64,000 nucleotides of DNA from Apostichopus japonicus (lineage: Eukaryota; Echinodermata; Holothuroidea; Aspidochirotida; Stichopodidae), in assembly GCF_037975245.1 (NCBI RefSeq), contig NC_092567.1, forward strand, positions 4,286,214 to 4,350,213, given 5' to 3'. Position 1 is the stretch's first letter. Each line of letters begins with the position of its first letter. The position numbers were made by a program, and so were the translations under genes. This document shows, in pieces, positions 1 through 10,484 of this stretch. The notes below the pieces were generated by a model. It made no database searches. It saw only the letters and a list, made by a program, of their open reading frames with translations, and was not told the DNA's origin.

Positions 1-3000
1 CACACAAATTTCTCAGTCAAACCAAACATGCATGGTTGGGTTTGTGTGAGACACACCTTTATATGCCACTTCCACTAAACAAGGGACAATCGGGTTCAAG
101 TTTGATGGTTTACTGGTTCATTGTTTTTACACTTACCTGGTTATTGGAAACTGAAGTGTAATTTCCTTCCTCTGTATTTGTTTCTGTGGATGTCCATGTA
201 TACAGGGTAATTAGCCAGAGGCATACACATATCTATTTCTGACTGACATTCTCAAAAGATTCTATCATTATGACTTAATTCTCATTCACATCAATTTATT
301 TTCTCTTCATTAGGTTAAATTGAATTATCCTGAAGCGAGATTAGTAACCTACTCCACCTGTAGTTACCAATTTTTGATGGAAGTGTTCATATTGTGCAGA
401 CAAGTAAAATGAATGTTTCATCATCTGATATTTCCTGCTTGTGATGGTAATCACATTAATGGTAAGTGTTGAACAGTAATGATCATGTTTCAAAGATGTG
501 TGGTAGATTTAAGATAGCATCAAAGATCAGGGTATACTCTTTTACCTCCATTCACTCTCACTGAAAGAATTTTATATCAAGTTTTAACTCATCCACTCAA
601 AATACAACTGACAGAATTAATCCCTATTAAGGACAATAACATGATCGGATTCTTGCTGGATTCTTCCAGTACTTGGTACAGTATGTTTGTAATGAGCTGA
701 GATACACAATCATATCTTGTAAGGCTAAAGAAGCTCAAGTAAGGTGTACACAAAACCAGTGACACTGAGAACCAGGCACAGTTCCATGCACAATTGTGTC
801 ACCAGACCCAATTGTGTCACCAGACCCACCAGAACAACGGTTCATCTACCAACCAGGGATAGACGAGTTCTACTCAAAATAATGTTAGCAACAGGCAACG
901 TTGCTAGCCTAACTGTTGTAGCATTTACGGACTTTCCAGAACACACACAACTCAGCATCTGTTTATTGCGCAATTTGACCTGGTAGGTCATAAAAACGTT
1001 TTAAAATGTTATCTTTAGAAATTTGTTCATCTGTTCTTATTTAATTTGCATTTCCCTCCATTTTTTAGTGTTTGAATAGATTAAACTACAAAAATTTAAG
1101 ACCATGTTCGTCGGAAGAAAATGCTGTTTTACAAGAGGTGACTATTACGTCATTCAGGAAAATGATCAAGAATTAAATACAGATCAGCAAAAATTAGCGA
1201 AAAAAATGACGTTTCCCGTTGCGAACATTCTTTTGAGTAAAACTTGTCTATCCCTGGTCGGTAGCTGAACCGTTCAAATAAACGTTTACTGGGCCTGAGA
1301 ATGAGCAGTTTTTGAAGAGGTTCCGGGCACCATTGTTCGACAGGTTTGTACTTGTAGTAACCGCAGTGTTATTGCGAATCTGAAAGATCGCTAGGCCTAG
1401 TCCCTGGTCAGTCATGTCGTTACTGCTAGTACAGTAGTAGTGCTAACTTTATTGTTAGGCATAGCGACAAGGTTTCTTCTATTAGTGTCAACACTGGACG
1501 CTTTACACTTCGGTTCTTCGTTGAAGCACCTCGATAAGGTTGCTGACATTGACCTTTTTTGTGCTGTTGATGGTCAAGTGACTCTAGCTCAAAATTAAGC
1601 TCAAAATTAATCCCTAAGTCATTCATGTTACTCAAAGTATTTAGCTGGATGATTTAATAAGTACGTACAGTGTGTATTGAGACTCGGTGTGAAAACATAT
1701 ACAGTAACTGCTGCTAACTAATTGCAAGTAGGCTATATATACTGTACAGTATTCTTTTTCAATTTGGAACATTTTTTTGTCCATAAACATATTTGCATAT
1801 ATACTCAAGGCAACGTTACACCATGTCTTCATTTCTTTTAATTTTGACTTCATGATTGCCACGGCAACAAACCAGTTTTTGTGTAACATTTCAATCCTGA
1901 AGCAATTCTCTCTATACACTCGACCAGTCTCGAATCGCATTCGAGACTGGTCCAGTATACAGAAAGTTGGTTTAGGCATTTATGAATGAAGATTCAATGC
2001 TTGTCTCAATTTCAGATTAATTTGTGTTTATATTTCAACTATGTTGGTATTTGTTGAGCTGTGTGGGAAGCATTATGAGACCTTGAACTCATCTTGTACA
2101 GTCTATGTATTTGTGTTCTAGTTGCATTCGTTTCTTTACAATGTTATTATATGCATGACTGAGTTGTAAGTATTATTTCAAGATAGTATATCATATCAGA
2201 AGACATCCCTAATCTTTTACTAATTTTACTTTGTAATTTATTTTGAAACTACAGTAGTATACCATATATTTATAATAGCTGTGTTATATCTATATATTTG
2301 GCAATGTTACATTGTAGAATTCTGCTACTTGCAGACTTAGTTATGACAATTTAAATGAATTATAACATCATAACTGATGACCAATTCATTATGTTTTTTC
2401 TCATCATCAGGTAAACTGGAATTATTCAGTTCTGAGATCAGCCTTCTTGGGGATTTGCCAGTTTCATGTGTGGATTACAGCTCTTGAAAGAAGTTTGTAC
2501 AGTTTATATGAGCAGGGTAATGATTGCATGGTCTACCACTTGTTTCTTACCCCACCCACCCCTCCCCCTAAGTAAGAATACTTCTAAATGTTGTGTCTTT
2601 GATTCAGGGATTCTGTGGTACCTCTTTAGTTCAGTGTTTCTCTAATAGTAGCATCATCTCTACAAATTGATTGTAGGTTTCAAGAGGAGGAAATTCTGAT
2701 GTGATTTCTACAGTATATTATAGCCAAGTACATCTCTAATCTTTCAAATCTTACCAATTTTAATGGTCATTAGACATCCATTGTTTCATTATGAAACAGT
2801 TTCACTTTTATGTGAGCATACAATGCTAATGAAGGCTTTCTATTGTCACTGTCTCCAGGTTGAGTGGATATAGTGTAATTTATGACAAGGTCCACCCATC
2901 CCATCATACTAAATAGTTTTCATGGATAATGCTAACAATATTGAGTATTGCACTGTGACAAGTAACAGTGTATGATTCTCATACAACACAATATGACAAG

Positions 3001-3984
3001 CTCTTAGCATGTTATGTCATCTGATTTCCTTAATGCATTTTGTATGATTTTTATGGTCTTAAAGTTAATATGTACTTATGTTATAACTTAGTGTGTTTTG
3101 GTAGGGGGGGGGGGGGGTCAGGTTGATGTCTATTGGAAAAAAGTGGAAATGAAGTTACTGACAACAACATTTGTATATTAGAGCATCCTCTGCTTCACAC
3201 TGGTATACCAATTGTTTGACAAAGCAATCCAGGCCAGTAATTAGGCCTAACATTGCTTGACTTCAAAGTAAAGGTGATATAACAAAGATGAACAACTTCA
3301 TTGGCCTGCCGCACCGGTCATGTTAAAAGTACCAACTTAGAAAGTGTGCTGATCAATTTAGTATAATCCAAAGGATTGCAAGCATGCTACTTATGTTAGC
3401 CTATTTTTTTTATTGATGGATATATTTTCAAAAGATTTTCAACTTTAAAATATAAGCACCTTACAGTAAAGTGAACTTGCAATTATTGATTTGTTTCAGG
3501 TACACATAGTCATTAGCTTGTATATCTGTGAGCAATGGAATAACTGTTAAGTAAATATTAAAAAAGTCAAACTCAATAACAAGGGATTTTGTTGTTTGCA
3601 TTAAACATCTAGTTCAGATATTCTCAAAATAGAATTAGTGACAACTGATTCTTATTGTCTTGTCTTTATCTCCTCATTAGGTAAATGTAGATTAATCAGT
3701 CTTGAGACAATCTTTGGGGATCACATGATGCGGATCTTGCACAGAATGGTTTACAATATGCTGATGGTAAGTGTATAATTATGGTAAGTGTATAATGGTA
3801 AGTGTATAATTAGTGTACAACAGGACTGGTAAGCTGGGTTGTAGTTATAGTGAGATTTGAGTCTGGGTAGGGAGTGATTTTGTTACTGCCTATTCCTGGA
3901 GGAACAGTAATTGTTATGAAACTTGCTTGATCAACAAACTCCCTAAGGGCCTAGAGAAGAAGATATGAAGGCTTCAGTCTAACA
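1..3984. other. Non-coding region with exon-like repeated modules
   Basis: No convincing protein gene is seen. Three short modules look related: each follows a pyrimidine-rich stretch ending in CATTAG or CATCAG (about 310, 2410 and 3678) and continues with a GTAAAYTGRAATTA-like start. The third ends in a donor-like GTAAGT near 3768. In one frame the third module is open, but the other two carry stops, so they could be exons of a long non-coding RNA or simply an old repeat. A poly-G tract lies near 3103-3116. Splicing is inference. Confidence 0.3.
1922..1952. repeat. Perfect 31-bp hairpin palindrome
   Basis: The arm GACCAGTCTCGAAT is followed by the 3-base loop CGC and the exact reverse complement ATTCGAGACTGGTC. 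This is a 14-bp perfect stem. No gene lies close to it. It may be the centre of a small foldback element or a dimeric protein site; the function is unknown. Confidence 0.85.
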
Positions 3985-3995
3985 TTCAAACACCA

Positions 3996-5905
3996 TACCA
4001 TTGTGAAAAAGTACACAAAGAGGTGTATGTATTTAATATACTTGGCCTTTTTATGTTTTGTGTAGCCATCATAAATTAAGGAACAAATATTCAGATGACT
4101 TGATCCCGTCCAATTTTTGGTTTCGATGAATATTGTAACCTTTGCAATCTTGGTGGCGTATGTGCGTTGTGACGCCAAGCTTGTAAACACGATATCTCAA
4201 GCAGAGAAGTTGGACCAAGTTCATGTTTGGTGTGTAGATGTAACACATTGAATACAAGAAACCTACTGTTTTCTGTGGAGGTCAAAGGTCATTTGGGGTC
4301 ACCGGGGGTCAAAATGTTGAAACCTTATAAATACAATATCTCAAGAAGGGAAGCTTGGGAAGACCTCATATATAGTGTGTAAACGTACCACATAAAGTAC
4401 AAGAAGCCTATTGTTTTATGTGGAGGTCAAAGGTTATTTAAGGTCAATAGGGGTCAAATTGTTGAAACCTTGTAAACACAATATATCAAGAACGGAGGCT
4501 TGGGGCAAACCTCATATTTAGCGTTTAGATGTACCACATTGAGTACAGAAGCCTAATGTTTTTGGTGTAGGCCAAAGGTCATTTGGGGACAACAGGTCAA
4601 ATTGTGACAACCTTGTAAACATAATATTGCTAGAAAAGACTGATCTCATATTTGGTTTGTAGATGTACCATATTTAATTTCAGGAGCCTATTATTGGTTT
4701 TAGTGGAGGTCAAAGGTCATTTGAAGTCAGCAAATGCCAAACATTTACTTCACGCCCCTCTTACCTGTCTCTCCACACTCACACATCTTCCTAAACATAA
4801 TATCGTAAGGGAAGCTTGGACAGATTATATTTGGTATGTAATTGTAACGCCTTTTGAGTACAAGAAGCCTTAAAGTTTTGGGCGGAGGTCAATGGTCATT
4901 TGAGTTTACCAGAAGTCAGATTGTGAAACCATGTTTTACACTATATTTCAACAAGGACTGATATCATATTTAGACTATTGATGTTTCTATCACATTTTGT
5001 ACAAGAAGCTTGTTGTTGAGGTCAAAGGTCATTTCAGGACAGCCTGTGTTATTTTGAATTTATTGTTTTGTCACATCGCACTGCTTTTCACTGTATTACT
5101 AATTGTCAAGTACTGTATGTTGTACACCCCCACTATACATTACAGTATGTCAGATTCATAAAGAAAACTGCTCATGTTACATCATCAAAACCACTATGCA
5201 TTTTTGCATTCTGGTTCAGTTTGTCATAGTGTTGGGTGAAAGGTAAGGGTAGTAATCTGCCTTTACAGTGTGGCCACACTCCTCAGTATTGTCAGCCTCA
5301 CTTCCACCAAAAATAGACAGTAAAATGTATGACAGGCTCCTAAACAATCAATTTAATTAATAAGTGCACGTCCCTTACAATTAAATAGAGTCATTTAAAA
5401 AATAAAACAAGACACATTCCCACACTAAGTTAGAACACTTCTAAAGTCTGGTTTATATTATGATGAGGACTATCCTTATTGGTTTATATCTCAGTTACAA
5501 ACTAAGGAATGAAATGTCACAAGTAGTTAAACTTGACCAAGCCTATTGTACACAGTACATAGTAAGGCTTCCATTGGACCAGAAGTAACATTGTATTGCT
5601 TACCATTGTGTAACAGTACACAAAGAGGTGTATGTGTTTAGTATACTGGGTCCATTTTTTGTTTTGTGTATTCATCATAAATAAAGGAACAAAATATTCA
5701 GATGACTTGATCCCTTCTAATTTGTCAGTGTGTCATAGTGTTGGGTGGCAGGTAAGGGTAGTAAACAGTCTTAACAGCGCAGCCAGACTCCTCTGGATTG
5801 TCAGCCTAACTTCCACAAATAATAGCCAGTAAAATGTATGGCAGGCTCATAAACAATGAATTTAATTCATAAGTACATGTTCCCTAACAATTAAATAGAG
5901 TCACT
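3996..5905. repeat. Local direct duplication, one copy interrupted
   Basis: Copy A is in two parts, 3996-4114 and 5220-5400. Copy B is contiguous at 5601-5905. Shared landmarks are the ACACAAAGAGGTGTATGT stretch, GATGACTTGATCCC, and GTCATAGTGTTGGG followed by the AATTAAATAGAGTCA end. Copy A carries about 1.1 kb of extra sequence (4115-5219) made largely of the DR1-type tandem repeat, which copy B lacks. Confidence 0.75.
4115..5050 (+). repeat. ~140-bp tandem repeat carrying DR1-like AGGTCA motifs
   Basis: Six degenerate units repeat with spacings of about 145, 145, 138, 179 and 133 bp. Each has an AAGAAGCCT-like landmark followed by GGAGGTCAAAGGTCATTT. The 13-mer AGGTCAAAGGTCA (direct repeat of AGGTCA with one spacer base, the DR1 form bound by RXR/HNF4/PPAR-type nuclear receptors) is perfect at 4279-4291, 4707-4719 and 5019-5031. 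Variants occur at 4424-4436, 4569-4581 and 4886-4898. Extra GGGGTCA half-sites follow in several units. The motif is seen; receptor binding is inference. Confidence 0.8.
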
Positions 5906-8061
5906 GCACACAAAGTGAGACCCATACACACACTAAGTTAGAACCATACCCACACTAAGTTAGAACCATTTAGAATGACTAACAGGAACGATACAAATCT
6001 CTGTTTCCATCCTAACCTTTCCTACCCTTCCCCTCTCAGTACATCTAAAACCTAATAAAATTTATGTCAAATTTAAATCTGAAGATAATGTAGGTTTTAT
6101 GTCATTTGTCAATGATATGTTGTTTTCAGTCTGTAATACAAAACATGCATGAACCTTCTGGACCATATGCATGTCCTCAGAGTAAAAACCAAAGTAATTC
6201 AGAATTCAATTCTTAGCTATTGGTCAACAGTGTTGAAGGATTCTCTTAATGTGTTCTGCTTAAGATGTACATTATTTGCACTTCAGTTATAGTACTGGCC
6301 ATTTAAGAGATATTTCCAGGAGACTCCAGCACATGTGCTTTCTACATTTATTTTCTGTTGCAATACTATGGAAAATAGCTCACAAATCTGGTAGAAAATT
6401 TCCAGCAATTGTCAAAAGATGTCTTTTATCGGCGGGGGGGGGGCTACACAATTCTTGGGAGGTAACATGGAGTTGATCAGTCACCACTATAAGTGTTGTA
6501 ATTGCTTACATCACATGCAAAACATTTTCCTAAAAACAATATATTTGCTGCCCTGAGATTAAAGCTCTATACTATTCATATATACTTATTAATAAGACAC
6601 AAGGGAAGACGTTGATGTATGTTACAAAAATGATCACAGACCTGATGAATTTTCACCTTGATAAATCTAGTGAATGGAAAGTTGATTTATTTTGTATTTT
6701 CTCTTTAACCTCCAGGTGATACAGTTTTCAACATTTCTTCTGTACATTTTCCTCCAAGAAAGTGAAAGGAAATGTCAAGTTGGAACACATTACTGATGAC
6801 ATAACTACCTTTGTGGATGTGAGTCTTCTCATGATAATTTCTCAACAGTCAGTTTGTGAAATGGTAATGGGCTGTGTTGTTGGGTTCCTTTGATGAAATC
6901 TACAGGTCATATGTAGGTGAAGACAGCTTGCCTAATTAGCACTATAAATAACATCAAATGACATTTCTAAGATTCCACTTGTTTAATTGTGTAGAGCTAA
7001 CAAACTTGACTAAACATAACTACTATATTGTAGTATGCAGTGGTGGATTGAAGATTTCTCTAAAGTGGGGACAGCTACTAATAGATACCTAAATTAACAG
7101 TTCATAAGAAAACTTCTACTTCTGTAGAAAATAAAGATTGTCGACATTCCAAGCAAGCTAAGTTTTTGTAGTATGTACCTTGGTCTGATCAGGGATGTGT
7201 TTGAAATTGAGAAACTATGAAGTATCAAGTCTTTGAAGTTATATGTGCATTGTCACCTGTGGGTTACTCCCAAGATTATCTGGCATGCTGTAACATATCA
7301 ACCCAAACTTATTATCAGCATGTTGAGTTACAATGCATGTACATAGACAGTCACAGTTTGTTGGGTACCCAGGACTAAATTGTTGAATGCTGAATTCCAA
7401 ATTTCAAAAATGAAATACTCTTGTTGAGATCAATCAGTTACATAGAACTGTGTTATACATGTAGTGAGTTCATATGTGAGAAACATTGTGTAGAGTAGGC
7501 AGCAATTTGACAGTCATCGGATACTCATAGCTTTAAATTTGCTATCATTTCTAATAAATAAATATATGTTGCCATACGTCTATCTAAGGATTCTAATTGC
7601 TGTCCACAAACTTAAAGTAAGCTGTGGTCAGTCACAATATTGTTGTGCCATGTTTTAACATTAATTTATGTTATGTTTTCAGTGTCGAGAGAGAGAGGAG
7701 TAGCAGAACATGTTCAGTTGCTGTCCAATCCACAAGATTACTCTTGTGAAACAATCCTTAAATATTATTGTAACTGAAGCTCTCTGATACTTGCCATACA
7801 CCAGACCGGCATCACTTTACAAACTTAAGAGAATTCTTATGCATTGAATCTTAGCCATTTATTTCTGTTAACCCTACATATATTATTATCATATTCTATG
7901 TATCTGTTTATTCTGTTCTATGTTCTCTTCTGGTCACATTCCACGTTCATGTTTCTAGATTACTATATATGGTCATATTTTTTATTCTATCAATACTGCT
8001 GTAGTACAATGTTGGTCTTCGTTATAAATAGAAAGAATGGAGGTTGTGTTATAAACAATAC
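5906..8061. other. Intergenic, nothing firm recognised
   Basis: No supported gene is present. A poly-G run lies near 6433-6441. Possible acceptor-like sites precede 6716 and 7682, but no open frame continues across them. The start of a dispersed repeat with a CAGTGGTGGATTGAAG-type end may lie near 7040. Confidence 0.4.
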
Positions 8062-9160
8062 TTCCTCAAGCTGCTGAGTGATAAATATATTAACATACTT
8101 TTATATGGTGTATAAGGCCAGAGACTGTATACTTCGCTTCTGTCCATGATGTAGGCCCAACCATTCATAATTCATGTTCGCCTCTATGTGGACCGAACAT
8201 TAGCTTGAAAGGTAATGTTACACCTAATTAATAAGAATGTAATGAATTCCAATGATGGTTAGTTAAGGCTAATGATGTAATAAAACCCTCTCATGTTTAT
8301 GTATATGGTTGATGATTATTCATGAGATGCTGATTATTGTGTTTACTGTTGAACTTTAATTCCTCTTTTCTTGTTTATTATTCCCAGAAAGTTTTCCGTT
8401 GTTCATTTATACTTGTATAATTATACTTTACGTATAATATAATAAATTGTTAGAGGAGTGGAGAAAGAGAGGGGAGATGGAGAGGGTGGGGATGGAGAGG
8501 GTGGGGATGGAGAGGGTGGGGGATGGAGGGGTGTGAGGGAGATGGAGCGGGTAAGGGCGTTGGAGAAGGTGGTGAATGGAGGGGTTTGAGGGAGATGTTG
8601 GGGAGTTGGAGAGGGTGGGGGATGGAGGGGAGATGAAGGGGTTTGATGGAGATGGAGCGGGTTAGGGCGTTGGAGAGGGTTGGAGATGGAGGGGTGTAAG
8701 GGAGATGGAGCGGGTTGGGGAGTTGGAGAGGGTGGGGATGGAGGGGTTTGAGGGAGGGGTTGGGGAGTTGGAGAGGGTGGGGGATGGAGGGGTGTGAGGG
8801 AGATGGAGCGGGTTGGGGAGTTGGAGAGGGTGGGGATGGAGGGGTTGGGGAGTTGGAGAGGGTGGGGGATGGAGGGGTGTGAGGGAGATGGAAGGGGTTG
8901 GGGAGATGAATGAGGTGGGGATGGAGGGGTCTTGTGGGGTAGGAGGGGTTTGAGGGAGATGGAGGGGTTTAGGAGATGGAGGGGGTTGGGGAGATGGAGG
9001 GGTTTGAGAGATATGGTGGGGTTGGGGAGATAGAGGGGGTTGAGGAGATGGAAGGGGTTTGGGGGATGGAGGGGACGATGGTTATAAACGGTATTTTTTT
9101 TATCTTTCCTAACAGGGTCAGTGCATTGCTCTTTACACGCAGTAGTTTAGTATTCAGGGC
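8062..9160. repeat. Block duplicated at 19040-19920
   Basis: 8062-8440 aligns by eye with 19040-19405. Shared words include GGCCAGAGACTGTAT, CCAACCATTCATAATTCATG and GATGATTATTCATGAGATGC. The match resumes at 9082-9155 with 19840-19912 (TATCTTTCCTAACA, ACACGCAGTAGTTTA). In this copy the middle is a G-rich minisatellite; the other copy has different sequence there. Confidence 0.75.
8453..9080 (+). repeat. G-rich minisatellite (GGGGATGGAGAGGGT type)
   Basis: Degenerate tandem units of roughly 25-60 bp are built from GGAGAGGGTGGGGATGGA, GGGGTGTGAGGGAGATGGA and GCGGGTTGGGGAGTT. The plus strand is almost free of C and carries many GGG/GGGG runs, so G-quadruplex formation is plausible. The short open frame over this interval comes from the repeat and is not a gene. 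Confidence 0.9.
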
Positions 9161-9805
9161 CGTAGCCTGCGCATGGGTAGCTGCCCTTTGAGATTTACAC
9201 TTTCTAAATGAAAGTAGGCCTACGATAAATGTTCATATCATTTCTTCTGATTTAAATAGTCTGTAGTGTGCAAACTCTGAGATTCTAGGCACGTATTGTA
9301 GGAATGGCGGTCAAGTAACATAAGGTTTACTTTAACTGCTCATCACGTATATGCACGATCTCTGATGCGACTACTGTTTCTGGTGGTTTTTCAGAGGGGG
9401 GGGGGGGGGGGGGCTGGCTGGAGCAGAGGGGGATTATAATAAAAATAAAGGTAGAGAGCTCCAAAGATTTAACCTGCATGAACAGTGTAGCAGTCTTACG
9501 TGAAACTACGGTTCATAAATTTACTTATTACGTATGTTTCACTGTTATCCCCTATATTAGTGCCACAATGTTTTACTAAGAATACACGGTCCACTCACTC
9601 AGCTCATTCCCCCTCCCCTACCCACAGTAGGTCCTTAGATATGATGGTCCCTTTTTGGAAATGACCAACCCACTCAAATTTCTTGAGAAAGCGCCTGGTA
9701 CCGTATATCCGCACATCAAAGCATCGCTATGTAACATTTGGACGATACATTTTTTCTCGATGTTCCTTAACTGCTGCTAAGAATTCTACCCAGGCTACGG
9801 CCCTG
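9155..9805. mobile_element. 651-bp TIR element, hAT-like ends
   Basis: Exact 15-bp terminal inverted repeats CAGGGCCGTAGCCTG occur at 9155-9169 and, as reverse complement, at 9791-9805. A following GGGTAG is also shared. CAGGG-type ends are common in hAT superfamily elements. There is no coding capacity, so it is non-autonomous. A clear target duplication is not seen, but the paralogous block near 19912 continues without this element, which supports an insertion. A poly-G tract lies near 9397-9413. Confidence 0.7.
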
Positions 9806-10484
9806 ATGTATATCTTTATTTTTATGATTTGTTGTTTCCGATGAAGTGAATGTGCCTAAATACGAAATAGTGCTTTTCAAATGTACTTATAATACCATAT
9901 GTGTGCATGTTGTATATGTCTGGATAACTAGATAACCTTGTGTTCAAAGTTTAGATGTTTCCTTTTGGGTTTAAGTTTAAATCTGAATAATCATGATTAA
10001 TGCCATAAGTTACATCAGGAGGTGAAATAGATAAGTCTTTTTAATTCAAGGCTAATCTTGTCAAATGTGACTTTTATTAAATATATTTATGAATGACACA
10101 TCAATTCAGGCACCAAACAGAAGTAAACCTGAAGATTTGTAGAGTCCGACTCCTGGACCACTGGCGGGGATTCGCCCCTGAACCCCACCCAAAAAGGCTT
10201 TGCGCTAAGTCGACTCCTTCGGTTTATTCATGTTTCCTATTTATGCCCCCCCCCCACCCAACTCTCAATTCGGATTGATGCTCCTGATCAGAGCATTTTC
10301 TATTTTAGCTTAAAGCAGCTGGTTGTGTGTGTAGCTTTATCTCCTATGCCTATATACTGGTGAACTAATCTCTGTCTACTGTTAATTTGTAGAAATAACT
10401 GATAAGTGAAACAATATGTTCGCAAAACTCGAGTCTGTCACATCTCAAAACAAAGGAAGAAACTTTAAGCAGTATTATCCTAAC
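9806..10484. other. Intergenic, no gene recognised
   Basis: There is no supported coding sequence. The segment around 10140-10240 is GC-richer than its surroundings and resembles a fragment of a dispersed repeat. A poly-C tract lies near 10247-10256. Confidence 0.4.
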
